A DNA stretch of 64,000 bases from NCBI RefSeq assembly GCF_004117935.1, contig NZ_SDOY01000173.1, forward strand, positions 61,293 through 125,292. The letters run 5' to 3'. The notes beneath the pieces were generated by a model. The model worked only from the letters and a program-made list of their open reading frames with translations. It was not told where the DNA came from and made no database searches. Position 1 is the first letter of the stretch. Each line of letters begins with the position of its first letter. Below are positions 10,032 to 18,434 of this stretch, piece after piece. The DNA comes from Streptomyces roseicoloratus (lineage in GTDB: Bacteria; Actinomycetota; Actinomycetes; Streptomycetales; Streptomycetaceae). The translations under genes were made by a program, and so were the position numbers.

Positions 10032-10880
10032 GTGGCCAGGAAGCTCGCCGTCATCGGAGCCGGACTCATGGGGTCCGGCATCGCGCAGGTCTCGGCCCAG
10101 GCCGGCTGGGACGTCGTCCTGCGCGACGTCACCGATGCCGCCCTGACCCGAGGCACCGACGCCATCAAGACCTCGTACGAGCGCTTCGTCGCCAAGGGCA
10201 AGCTGGGCGCCGCCGACGCCGAGGCCGCGCTCGGGCGGATCACCGCCACGACCGAGCTCGACGCGGTCGCCGACGCCGACATCGTCGTCGAGGCCGTCTT
10301 CGAGAAGCTGGAGGTCAAGCACGAGATCTTCCGCTCCCTCGACAAGATCGCCAAGGACGGTGCGGTCCTCGCCTCCAACACCTCCGCCATCCCGATCACC
10401 AAGATCGCCGCGGTGACGGAGCGCCCGGAGTCGGTCGTCGGCGTCCACTTCTTCTCGCCGGTCCCGATGATGCAGCTCGTCGAGCTCGTCCGCGGCTACA
10501 AGACCAGCGACGAGACCCTCGCCACCGCGCGCGAGTTCGCCGAGTCCGTCGGCAAGACCTGCATCGTCGTCAACCGCGACGTGGCCGGCTTCGTCACCAC
10601 CCGCCTCATCTCGGCGCTCGTCGTCGAGGCCGCCAAGCTCTACGAGTCGGGCGTGGCCACCGCCGAGGACATCGACATCGCCTGCAAGCTCGGCTTCGGG
10701 CACGCCATGGGCCCGCTCGCCACCGCGGACCTCACCGGCGTCGACATCCTGGTCAACGCCACCGGCAACATCTACACCGAGACCCAGGACGAGAAGTTCG
10801 CGCCGCCGGAGCTGATGCGCCGGATGGTGGACGCGGGTGACATCGGCCGCAAGAGCGGGCAGGGCTTCTACACGTACTGA
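10032..10880 (+). CDS. 3-hydroxybutyryl-CoA dehydrogenase
   Basis: 282 residues from GTG 10032, preceded by GGAAG; a GTG at 10023 is also in frame. It is an NAD(P)-dependent oxidoreductase interconverting acetoacetyl-CoA and 3-hydroxybutyryl-CoA. The Rossmann motif KLAVIGAGLMGSGIAQ starts the protein. ADIVVEAVFEKLEVK, the catalytic-His stretch VVGVHFFSPVPMMQLVE, and the C-terminal domain RDVAGFVTTRL ... KLGFGHAMGPLATADLTGVD ... GRKSGQGFYTY are typical of the short, monofunctional enzymes. With the thiolase at 27752 and IcmA at 46981 it fits a route from acetyl-CoA towards butyryl-CoA and methylmalonyl-CoA. Confidence 0.93.
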   Translation: MARKLAVIGAGLMGSGIAQVSAQAGWDVVLRDVTDAALTRGTDAIKTSYERFVAKGKLGAADAEAALGRITATTELDAVADADIVVEAVFEKLEVKHEIFRSLDKIAKDGAVLASNTSAIPITKIAAVTERPESVVGVHFFSPVPMMQLVELVRGYKTSDETLATAREFAESVGKTCIVVNRDVAGFVTTRLISALVVEAAKLYESGVATAEDIDIACKLGFGHAMGPLATADLTGVDILVNATGNIYTETQDEKFAPPELMRRMVDAGDIGRKSGQGFYTY

Positions 10881-10914
10881 CATCGCGGCCGCACACCGGC
10901 CGGGATGGCGCCGA

Positions 10915-10941
10915 CACCCCGGCCGGGCACGGGCCGGGGTG
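10915..10941 (+). terminator. Terminator after hydroxybutyryl-CoA dehydrogenase
   Basis: ACCCCGGCC (10916-10924) pairs with GGCCGGGGT (10932-10940), and the flanking C/G pair extends the stem. It lies 35 bases after the stop codon. Confidence 0.6.
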
Positions 10942-11100
10942 GCGTTCCGATGACGCACAGGGGTCCGACCGCCCCGGCACCATCGCCCCCAGGGGTGAAT
11001 TTCGATATCGGTTCGCTTACAAGGCGCAACGCTTCTGCCGAAGTGGCAGTCAACGTTGCGTAGACGGGCACACGACACGGAGCACTCTCGGGGAGCGCAT

Positions 11101-11424
11101 ATGCACATCAGGGGCGACCACGCCGAGCTGGTCGTCGGGGGCCGCCTCGACGTCCGCAGCGCGGCGGACGCCCGAACGGTCCTGCACACGGCCGTCGACG
11201 ACGGAGTCGGCGACCTCGTGCTCGACCTGACCGGCCTCGACTCCTGGGACGCCACCGGACTCGGCGTCATCATGGGCGTCCACCGCCGGGCCGGCCGCTG
11301 CGGCCGCCGCCTGGTCCTGCGCGGGGTGCCGCCCCAGATGCAGCGCCTGCTCGTCGCCACCCGGCTGCACCGCATCCTCGCGATCGAGGGCGGCCTCGCC
11401 GCGGAGTCCCTGCCCCGCGTCTGA
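11101..11424 (+). CDS. STAS-domain protein, anti-sigma-factor-antagonist-like
   Basis: 107 residues, a single STAS domain (ELVVGGRLDVRSAADARTVL ... DLVLDLTGLDSWDATGLGVI). Relatives such as SpoIIAA and BldG bind anti-sigma kinases and are switched by Ser phosphorylation. In those proteins the acceptor Ser directly follows Asp in the motif DSSGLG. Here the motif is DATGLG (D50-A51-T52), so the usual acceptor position is Ala, with Thr next to it. It may be constitutive, use Thr52, or have another partner. The gene stands just ahead of the large P-loop membrane protein on the same strand (gap ~275 bases). No anti-sigma kinase is encoded nearby. Confidence 0.85.
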   Translation: MHIRGDHAELVVGGRLDVRSAADARTVLHTAVDDGVGDLVLDLTGLDSWDATGLGVIMGVHRRAGRCGRRLVLRGVPPQMQRLLVATRLHRILAIEGGLAAESLPRV

Positions 11425-11700
11425 CCGCGAGCACGCCCGGCACCCGCACGCGGTGGATCCGGTGTCCCGTCCGGCTCCGGCGGCCGCGGCGACTCCGACG
11501 AGTCCCGTGGCGCACAGAGGGCGCATATGTCACGGGCACACCACGAGCCTGTGAAGCACCTGTGCGAACCAGGCGTCACACCCAATCCTCACAAGACCGT
11601 GACGTCTTGGTCTCCACAGCCCCCCGGATGTTCACGGGGCCCGGACAACCGTCTAGGGTCGGCTCGCCTGCACATCGCCCGCCGCATGGGAGCTTGGACC

Positions 11701-14415
11701 ATGGACCCGATCAACCGGGGACCGGAGGAGTACGGTCACGACACCGAGGGCGAGGACGCACGCCCCGGTCTCGCCGCACCCGCGCCCGTGTCCACCGCCC
11801 CCGCCCGCGTGCGCACCGCCCGTCTGGTCTCCGGCGGCCTCCTGCTCACCGTCAACCCCCTCGACGGCAGCGAGATCGAGGTGTGCCCGCCCGGCGAGCA
11901 GCCCCCGGCGCCCCGCCGCCGCACCGCCCAGGAGCGCGCCGAGACCGCCCGCGCCGCCACCCCGCCCGTACCGCCGGGCCCCGCGGCACCCGCCCTCCCG
12001 CTCCTCGAACGGCAGGAACAGCGCGACACCCTCGTCGGGCACCTCACCCGCGGCCGCTCCGCCCGGATCACCGGCCCGGCCGGCTCCGGCCGCACCCGGC
12101 TCCTCGACGCCGTCGCCGCCGAATGCGCCGACGTCGCGCCCGACGGCGTCGTCCGGCTCTCCGGACACCACCGCACGCCCACCGACCTGCTGTACGAGCT
12201 CTTCCACGCCGTCCAGCACGCCCCCGGCTTCCGGCCCGACCGCGAGGAACTCCTCCTGGAGGTCCGCGGCATCGGCGCCATCGTCCTCGTCGACGACCTG
12301 GAGTTCGGCGGCGCCTCCCTCGACGAACTGCTCGCCGCCACCCCCGACTGCGCCTTCCTCTTCGCCGCCGCCCCCGACACGCCCGCCGCCTCCGCCGACG
12401 CCGGACTCGAGGAACTCGCCCTGACCGGGCTCAGCCGCGCCGCCGCCGTCGAACTCCTGGGGCACGCCACCGGCCGCGCCCTCACCGACGACGAAATCAA
12501 CTGGGCGGGCGACCTCTGGTTCGAGTCCGAGGGGCTGCCGCTCCGCTTCGTGCAGGCCGGCGCCCTGCTCCGGCAGCGCGACCGGCTCCGCGTCGGCCCC
12601 GCCGAGTTCGACGCCTTCGGCGCCCTCGAAGAGGCCTTCGGCCCCTCGGGCGCCCCCGCGCCCGCCGACCCGCCACCCTCCGCCGACGACCCGGACGTCG
12701 AACTGCGCGACATACCGCTGCCCAGCCTCGGCGAGGGCGCCGCCCCCGCCGTGCTGCTCGCCTCCCGGCTCAGCCGCGCCGCCCAGGACACGCTGCGGTT
12801 CGCCGTCGCCCTCGGCGGCGAGGTCCCGCACCAGGCCCACCTGCCCGCGCTGGTCGGCGACACCCACGCCGACGCCGCCGTCGGCGAACTCATGGCCTGC
12901 GGACTGCTCTCCCCGGTCGGCACCCGCTACCGCCTCGCCGCCGGCGTCCTCACCCAGCTCGTCGCCCAGCGCTACGAGACCGACGCCATCGCCCGCGTCC
13001 ACGCCGTCGCCCAGCACTACGCCTGGTGGGCCGGACACCCCTCCGTCAGCCCCGAACGCGCCACCGCCGAGGCCGACTCGCTGCTGGCCGCCCTCGCCGC
13101 ACTGGTCCCCGGCACCACCTCCGAGCACAAGGCGACCGCCGTCCTGCTCGCCCGTGCCGCCGCGCCCGCCTTCGCCGCCGGCCTCCACTGGAGCGCCTGG
13201 GAGCGGGCCCTGCGCGGCGGCCAGGAGGCCGCACGGCTGACCGGTGAGGTCGCCGAAGAAGCCTGGTTCCACCACGAGTTGGGCGTCCTCGCGCTCTGCC
13301 GCGGCAGCCTCCAGCGGGCCCGCGCCGAACTCGAGGCCTCCATCGCCCTGCGCGGCGCCCTCGCCGACAAGCGCGGCACCGTCGCCGGCCGCCGCGCCCT
13401 CGCCCTCGTCGCCGACCTCACCGGCGAGACCGCGCCCGCCGAACCCGCGCCCGCCACGCCCGCGCTTCCCGCCGCCCCCGCGGCGCCCGTGTCCGCCACC
13501 GCGCCCACCGCCGCGCTGCCGCCGGCGCCCCGGCCTCCCGCGCTCCCGCGCCGGGACGGCCCCGCCTCGTCCCCGCGAGGCATCCCCACCGCCGGCGCGC
13601 TCCCCGCGAAGCCCGCCTTCCCCGACCTCGCCCCGCCGACCCCGGCCCGGCCGATGCCCCCGGTCGCCTCCAAGGCCTCGCTCGACGCCTTCGCGGCCTT
13701 CCCCGACGAGCCCGCGACCGTCGTCTCCGGCCCGCACCGCCCCAAGGACCCGGGCAAGAACGAGAACCAGGACCAGGACCGGGAGGGCGAGCGGAAGGGC
13801 CTGCGCAAGGGCATCCTCGACGGAGCCCGCCGCAACCTGGCGGCCGTCGGCGCCGGCGCCCTGCTCGTCGCCGTCCTCGGCACCGTCGTCACCCTCGGCG
13901 CCACCTCGGGCGACGGCGAGGACCCGGGCGGCACCGGCCGGGTGACCTCCGACACCACCGCGAGCCAGGACGACACCCTCGACGACGGCGAGGACGGCGA
14001 GACCGAACCCACCGACGACGCCACCGGCGGCCCCACCGGCCCGGCCTCCCCGACCGCCACCGGCACGCCCACCCCGGGCGCCACGAACACCACGGGCAGC
14101 CCGTCCCCGTCGGGCTCGCCCTCGGCGACCGGCAGCACGAGCCCGAGCCCTTCGGCGACGACGAAGCCGCCGAAGCCGACCACCTCGCCGACGCGCACGT
14201 CGCCCGCGCCGACGGGCACCACACCCCCACCGACGGAGTCCACGCCCCCGCCGACCGAGACCGGCACGCCCACGCCCACCGGCACGGCCACCGGCGAAAG
14301 CCCCAGCAACTCCGCCAGCGCCTCCCGCTCCGAGACCGCCGGCTCCGAGACCGCCGGCTCCGAGACCGCCGGCTCGGAGACCGCCGGCTCCGCCAGCGGC
14401 AGCCCCGCCGCCTGA
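11701..14415 (+). CDS. Large P-loop NTPase-like protein with membrane anchor and Ser/Thr/Pro-rich tail
   Basis: 904 residues from ATG 11701. Residues ~1-100 are Ala/Pro-rich. From ~100 comes an ATPase module: Walker A GPAGSGRT (125-132), a Walker B-like GAIVLVDDLEF near 200, and helical regions down to ~560 that resemble STAND/AAA regulators. A Pro/Ala linker (~575-700) leads to one membrane helix at about 713-735 (VGAGALLVAVLGTVVTLGAT). The last ~165 residues are a Thr/Pro/Ser tail, presumably outside the cell, ending in repeated SETAG units. No catalytic output domain is visible. It resembles the large ATP/GTP-binding protein found at this place in S. coelicolor. The preceding STAS gene is its only same-strand neighbour. 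An earlier in-frame start at 11527 lacks coding support. Confidence 0.8.
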   Translation: MDPINRGPEEYGHDTEGEDARPGLAAPAPVSTAPARVRTARLVSGGLLLTVNPLDGSEIEVCPPGEQPPAPRRRTAQERAETARAATPPVPPGPAAPALPLLERQEQRDTLVGHLTRGRSARITGPAGSGRTRLLDAVAAECADVAPDGVVRLSGHHRTPTDLLYELFHAVQHAPGFRPDREELLLEVRGIGAIVLVDDLEFGGASLDELLAATPDCAFLFAAAPDTPAASADAGLEELALTGLSRAAAVELLGHATGRALTDDEINWAGDLWFESEGLPLRFVQAGALLRQRDRLRVGPAEFDAFGALEEAFGPSGAPAPADPPPSADDPDVELRDIPLPSLGEGAAPAVLLASRLSRAAQDTLRFAVALGGEVPHQAHLPALVGDTHADAAVGELMACGLLSPVGTRYRLAAGVLTQLVAQRYETDAIARVHAVAQHYAWWAGHPSVSPERATAEADSLLAALAALVPGTTSEHKATAVLLARAAAPAFAAGLHWSAWERALRGGQEAARLTGEVAEEAWFHHELGVLALCRGSLQRARAELEASIALRGALADKRGTVAGRRALALVADLTGETAPAEPAPATPALPAAPAAPVSATAPTAALPPAPRPPALPRRDGPASSPRGIPTAGALPAKPAFPDLAPPTPARPMPPVASKASLDAFAAFPDEPATVVSGPHRPKDPGKNENQDQDREGERKGLRKGILDGARRNLAAVGAGALLVAVLGTVVTLGATSGDGEDPGGTGRVTSDTTASQDDTLDDGEDGETEPTDDATGGPTGPASPTATGTPTPGATNTTGSPSPSGSPSATGSTSPSPSATTKPPKPTTSPTRTSPAPTGTTPPPTESTPPPTETGTPTPTGTATGESPSNSASASRSETAGSETAGSETAGSETAGSASGSPAA

Positions 14416-14428
14416 CCCCGTACGGCGA

Positions 14429-14462
14429 AGGGCCCGGGCGCGATCCCTCGCACCCGGGCCCC
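14429..14462. terminator. Bidirectional terminator between convergent genes
   Basis: GGGCCCGGGCGCGA (from 14430) faces TCGCACCCGGGCCC (to 14462) around a TCCC loop, with one mismatch. It sits between the P-loop protein stop (14415) and the nucS stop (14486) and can serve both. Confidence 0.7.
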
Positions 14463-14485
14463 TCCCCGTACCGCCGTACCGGACG

Positions 14486-15175
14486 TCAGAACAGTCGCAG
14501 CTTGTCGTCCTCGATGCCGCGCAGGGCGTCGTAGTCGAGCACCACGCAGTCGATCCCGCGGTCGTTCGCGAGCACGCGCGCCTGCGGCTTGATCTCCTGG
14601 GCGGCGAAGATGCCCTTCACCGGCGCCAGGTGCGGGTCGCGGTTGAGCAGCTCCAGATAGCGGGTCAGCTGCTCGACGCCGTCGATCTCGCCGCGCCGCT
14701 TGATCTCCACCGCGACCGTGCCGCCGGCGGAGTCGCGGCACAGGATGTCCACCGGGCCGATGGCCGTCGGGTACTCGCGGCGGACCAGCGTCCAGCCCTC
14801 GCCCAGCGTCTCGATGCGGTCGGCGAGCAGCTCCTGGAGGTGGGCCTCCACACCGTCCTTGATCAGACCCGGGTCGACACCCAGCTCGTGCGAGGAGTCG
14901 TGGAGGATCTCCTCCATCGTGATGATCAGTTTCTCGCCCGCTTTGTTGATCACCGTCCACACGGCGGCCGCCCCGGCCTCACCGGCGGCGCCGTCGAGGT
15001 CTTCCTTGAGCGTGCACGGCGGGGACATCCAGTTCAGCGGTTTGTACGCCCGGTCGTCCGCGTGGATCGAGACGCTGCCGTCGGCCTTGACCAGGATCAG
15101 ACGGGGGGCGGAGGGCAGGTGGGCCGTGAGCCGGCCCGCGTAGTCCACGGAACAGCGGGCAATGACGAGACGCAT
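14486..15175 (-). CDS. nucS: Mismatch-specific endonuclease NucS
   Basis: 229 residues. NucS cuts both strands near mismatched bases and starts the non-canonical mismatch repair of Actinobacteria, which lack MutS/MutL. The N-terminal DNA-binding domain begins MRLVIARCSVDYAGRL and contains KPLNWMSPP. The C-terminal RecB-like nuclease carries PVDILCRDSAGGTVAVEIKRRG, with the Asp and Glu-x-Lys of the active site, and QLTRYLELLNRD. Length and ends agree with other actinobacterial NucS proteins; the C-terminal DDKLRLF resembles the sliding-clamp interaction tail. It is monocistronic, with a terminator on its 3' side. Confidence 0.95.
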   Translation of the reverse strand: MRLVIARCSVDYAGRLTAHLPSAPRLILVKADGSVSIHADDRAYKPLNWMSPPCTLKEDLDGAAGEAGAAAVWTVINKAGEKLIITMEEILHDSSHELGVDPGLIKDGVEAHLQELLADRIETLGEGWTLVRREYPTAIGPVDILCRDSAGGTVAVEIKRRGEIDGVEQLTRYLELLNRDPHLAPVKGIFAAQEIKPQARVLANDRGIDCVVLDYDALRGIEDDKLRLF

Positions 15176-15425
15176 GGTCCGCAACGCTACAAGACCGACA
15201 CGCCTCCACGCGATTCGGGCGCCGGACGTCCGCCGCCGTCCGCCCGGAGTGCGCCCAACCCCCGTCACTTATTGGCCGGTTGTGCGCCCATTCTCCTGGT
15301 GCGGGCAGGAGCGGACGCTTAACGTGGAGGACAGGAGGTCGTCGTCCGGGCACGCTGCGTGTGCGGTGCGGCCACCTGGCCCTGCCCGCAAGACCCCGCC
15401 CTGCGGGGTCGCGAGAGGAGAACCC

Positions 15426-15818
15426 ATGTCGCTCGACGTCTCACCGGCGCTGTTGGAACAGGCCGAGCGAGGCGAGGTCGACGAAGCCGACTTCGTCGAC
15501 TGCGTCCGGACCTCCCTGCCCTACGCATGGGAGATGATCAGCTCTCTGGTGGCACAGCTGAAGGTCGACGGCGGAGACTTCGCCGACAACCAGACGCCGC
15601 CGCCGGACGAGCAGGCACGTGGTCAGCTGCTGCGCGCCCTCGCGAGCGATGCCATCCGTGGTGCGCTGCAGCGGCACTTCGGGGTACGACTCGCCTTCCA
15701 GAACTGCCACCGCGTGGCGGTCTTCCCCCTGGACCCGACGGTCGACGAGCGGCTCGCCCGCTTCACCTCCGTACGGGCGCAGCTCCTCAACCAGTCGCCG
15801 GAACTGCGCGACTGCTGA
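15426..15818 (+). CDS. SCO5389-family conserved protein, function unknown
   Basis: 130 residues from ATG 15426, preceded by GAGAGGAG. It is mostly helical and acidic (LLEQAERGEVDEADFVDCVR), with a central AWEMISSLVAQLKVDG and the C-terminal NCHRVAVFPLDPTVDERLARF. It matches the small conserved protein present next to nucS in streptomycetes, which databases label after S. coelicolor SCO5389. No motif indicates an activity. It is divergent from nucS, with about 250 bases between the starts for promoters, and convergent with the flavin oxidoreductase gene. Confidence 0.8.
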   Translation: MSLDVSPALLEQAERGEVDEADFVDCVRTSLPYAWEMISSLVAQLKVDGGDFADNQTPPPDEQARGQLLRALASDAIRGALQRHFGVRLAFQNCHRVAVFPLDPTVDERLARFTSVRAQLLNQSPELRDC

Positions 15819-15830
15819 CAGGCCTGGTGC

Positions 15831-15873
15831 CGCCGCTCCGCATCGCGGGAGAGCGATGAGTCGCGGAGCGGCG
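15831..15873. terminator. Nested hairpin between convergent genes
   Basis: The outer stem CGCCGCTCCGC (15831-15841) pairs with its complement at 15863-15873. Inside, ATCGC and GCGAT form a second stem. It lies 13 bases past the SCO5389-family stop and can also stop transcripts arriving from the flavin oxidoreductase side. Confidence 0.7.
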
Positions 15874-15952
15874 TCACGGTCCCAGCCCACCCATGCGGCC
15901 TCCCCCCACGCAGCGCCACCGGCTCCGCCCCGCCCGCCGGTCCCGCGCGAAG

Positions 15953-16987
15953 TCAGACGAGCAGCGGGAGCACCTCGCTGCCCAGGCGACGTACGTTCTC
16001 CTCCGTGGCGGCGAGATCGCCGGAGCCCTCCGCGAGCAGCGCGAAGCGGGTGATGCCCGTGCGCTCGGAGGTCGCCGCGAGCCGGTCCGCCGCGACCCGG
16101 GGCGTGCCCACCGGGTGCAGTCCGCACAGCAGTTCCGTGTACGCGACCGGATCGCGCATCGCCCGGTACCGGCCGTCCACCGTCACATGGGCGTCCAGGC
16201 CCTGCTTCAGCCAGCCCGGCATCGCCTTCACGAGGGCCTCCGCCGCGTCCGCGGTCCGGTCCGCGAGCTGGACCACGCCCGCCGAGACGTGCCCGGCGCC
16301 GATCCGCGCGATCTCGTCCGGGTCGCGCCCGGCCTCCCGCGCGGCCCGCTCCCAGCAGGCCACCATCTCGGCCTTGTCCTCGTCACCGCAGTGCATCCCG
16401 AGCAGCATCGGCAGCCCGCGCTCGGCCGCGAGCCGCACGCTGTTCGCCGACGTGCAGGCGACCACCACCTCCGGTGCGGCGGGCCCGCCGATCAGCTCGC
16501 CGGGAGCCGGGACGACGGCGACCTCGCGGAAAGCGAATCGTTCCCCCTGGGCGCCCACCCGGGGCTCGCGCAGCCAGCGCAGCAGCAGGTCGAGCGACTC
16601 GGGGAAGCCGTTCTCGTACGCGCGGAGCCCCGCGCCGAACACCTCCAGGTCCACCCACGGACCGCCCCGGCCCACCCCGAGGGTGAACCTGCCGCCCGAG
16701 GTCACGTGGAGCAGGGCCGCCTGCTCGCCCAGCGCCACCGGGTGCACGGTCGGCAGCACGCTGACCGCCGTACCGACCCGGAGCCGTCGGGTGCGGCCCA
16801 GGATCAGGGCGGCCAGGGTGACGGCCGACGGACACACCCCGTACGGCACGAAGTGGTGCTCGGCCAGCCAGACCGCGTCGAGGCCCGCCTCCTCGGCGAC
16901 CTCGGCGGTCCGCACCGCCCGGTGCAGCGCCTCTCCCTGACCCTGGCCCGGAAACTGGGCGGCCAGCACGAACGTACCCACGCGCAT
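15953..16987 (-). CDS. LLM-class flavin-dependent oxidoreductase
   Basis: 344 residues from ATG 16987 (MRVGTFVLAAQFPGQGQGEA). It has the luciferase-like (beta/alpha)8 fold, seen in AEEAGLDAVWLAEHHFVPYG, the loop RLRVGTAVSVLPTVHPVALG and SGGRFTLGVGRGGP. Such enzymes use FMN or F420 for oxidation or reduction of small organic substrates. The substrate cannot be read from the sequence. It is transcribed alone. A weakly supported upstream extension to 17467 was rejected as low-quality sequence. Confidence 0.9.
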   Translation of the reverse strand: MRVGTFVLAAQFPGQGQGEALHRAVRTAEVAEEAGLDAVWLAEHHFVPYGVCPSAVTLAALILGRTRRLRVGTAVSVLPTVHPVALGEQAALLHVTSGGRFTLGVGRGGPWVDLEVFGAGLRAYENGFPESLDLLLRWLREPRVGAQGERFAFREVAVVPAPGELIGGPAAPEVVVACTSANSVRLAAERGLPMLLGMHCGDEDKAEMVACWERAAREAGRDPDEIARIGAGHVSAGVVQLADRTADAAEALVKAMPGWLKQGLDAHVTVDGRYRAMRDPVAYTELLCGLHPVGTPRVAADRLAATSERTGITRFALLAEGSGDLAATEENVRRLGSEVLPLLV

Positions 16988-17212
16988 CGCTTCTGCCTCC
17001 TCGCGGCCGGCGCGGTCTCCCCCGCGCGGACTTCCCGCCGCGCGTCCCCTCGTACCGGCAACAACGCCTGACACGTGCCAAAGGCAACGGCCCGTCATGA
17101 AGTTCTTGCGATTTTCCGCTGATCCGCCGTGGGACCGGTGCCGGGCCACCCCGTCGCGGCCCGTACGCTGGACGGAACCGTCCGTGTTCCCGACCCCGAG
17201 CGAGGTGCCGAA

Positions 17213-17539
17213 GTGTCCCCGCGCCACAACCGCCCGCGAGGCGGCGACCGGTCCGCGTGGCAGAGCGAGCCGGGCGACCGGTACGGCGGCGTGCAGAGCA
17301 CGGAGACCTGGCAGGGCGAGGAGTGGTGCGTGCGCCACGTCGCCGGCGCCAGCGCGCCCGGCAAGCGCTACCGCTGTCCCGGCTGCGACCAGGAGATCCC
17401 GCCCGGCGCGCCGCACCTGGTGGCCTGGCCCGAGTACGGCGGCGTCGACGACCGCCGCCACTGGCACAAGGCCTGCTGGAACGCGAAGGACCGCCGCACC
17501 ACCCGGGTGCAGCGGTCCCGCAACGCGCCTCGCTACTGA
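17213..17539 (+). CDS. Small zinc-ribbon-like conserved protein
   Basis: 108 residues from GTG 17213 (VSPRHNRPRGGDRSAW), with GAGG upstream. A central CPGC pair (YRCPGCDQEIPPGAPHL) and a later HWHKAC stretch could together bind a zinc ion. The C-terminal end is basic (RRTTRVQRSRNAPRY), consistent with nucleic-acid contact. The same small gene precedes the ABC modules in S. coelicolor. Function unknown. It converges with the first ABC permease gene. Confidence 0.72.
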   Translation: MSPRHNRPRGGDRSAWQSEPGDRYGGVQSTETWQGEEWCVRHVAGASAPGKRYRCPGCDQEIPPGAPHLVAWPEYGGVDDRRHWHKACWNAKDRRTTRVQRSRNAPRY

Positions 17540-17624
17540 GCGCCCCCCGAGCCGTCCCCGTGACCGGCCGCCCCCGCGGCCCGTCCGGCGGAGCGGCCCG
17601 GACCGGCGCTCTCCCGGACGTCCC

Positions 17625-18434
17625 TCAGACGTCCCTGCTGTTGATCAGCGCGAACGCGCCGCCCAGCACCGCGGCCGCCAGGACCGCCATGATCCACACC
17701 GGGTCCCAGCCCGCGGGACCGCTCATGGTCACCGTCGACTTGCCCGCGTACAGCGCGATCAGCTGGCTCGGGATCGCGTACTCGAGGAACCACTCGCGCG
17801 TCGAGCGCAGCGACTCCGCGAACATGAACATGGCCGCCACCAGCGGCAGCAGCAGCACACCGATCATGATCGTGATCGCGCCCGCCGAGTGCCGGATGAT
17901 CGCGCCGACGCCCAGCGACACCAGCCCGAGCAGCGCGACGAACAGCCCGACGCCGACCGTGGCCCGCAACCACTCCTCGCCCGTCGGCTCGGCGGCGTCG
18001 ACCATGGCCACGTCGGCCAGACCCACCAGGGCCGCGGTCACCGTGGTGATGGCGAAGACGAGCAGGAAGAAGACGATCGCCTTCGCCGCGAGCACCCGCG
18101 CACGGCTCGGGCAGGCCGTCAGGGTGGTGCGGATCATGCCCGTGCCGTACTCCGAAGCGATCGTCAGCACGCCGAGCGTGATCACGCAGATCGAGCCGAG
18201 CAGCACACCGAAGAAACCGAGGCCGAGCGCCGTCTCGCCCTCGGTGGACACGTCGGACGCCGCCACGAGCGCGCCGACGCCGATCCCGATGCCGAGCATC
18301 AGCAGGACCATGATCCCGAGGGTCCAGATCGTGGAGCGCACCGAGCGGATCTTGGTCCACTCCGACGTGAGCGCGTCCCCGAGGTGTGCCTTGCGCACGG
18401 GGATGGGGGAGACGTACGAGTGCGGGGTCGTCAT
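17625..18434 (-). CDS. ABC-2 family permease, module 1
   Basis: 269 residues with six hydrophobic segments (for example RSTIWTLGIMVLLMLGIGIG and VFFLLVFAITTVTAALVGLA). It begins with the SEWTKIRSVRST motif of actinobacterial ABC-2 permeases and contains ASEYGTGMIRTTLTACPSR. Its ATG overlaps the stop of the ATPase gene (ATGA), so the two are coupled. It is paralogous to the permease at 19884-20663. Substrate unknown; homologous systems export lipids, peptides or drugs. Confidence 0.9.
   Translation of the reverse strand: MTTPHSYVSPIPVRKAHLGDALTSEWTKIRSVRSTIWTLGIMVLLMLGIGIGVGALVAASDVSTEGETALGLGFFGVLLGSICVITLGVLTIASEYGTGMIRTTLTACPSRARVLAAKAIVFFLLVFAITTVTAALVGLADVAMVDAAEPTGEEWLRATVGVGLFVALLGLVSLGVGAIIRHSAGAITIMIGVLLLPLVAAMFMFAESLRSTREWFLEYAIPSQLIALYAGKSTVTMSGPAGWDPVWIMAVLAAAVLGGAFALINSRDV

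Noticed and set aside
11527..11700. Upstream extension of the large P-loop protein to ATG 11527
   Set aside because: Codon bias is lost before 11701 and the sequence reads as promoter-like DNA; the ATG at 11701 begins the biased coding region.
16988..17467. Upstream extension of the flavin oxidoreductase
   Set aside because: It overlaps the start of the opposite small zinc-ribbon gene and has no homologous N-terminal part; luciferase-like proteins start at MRVGTFV.
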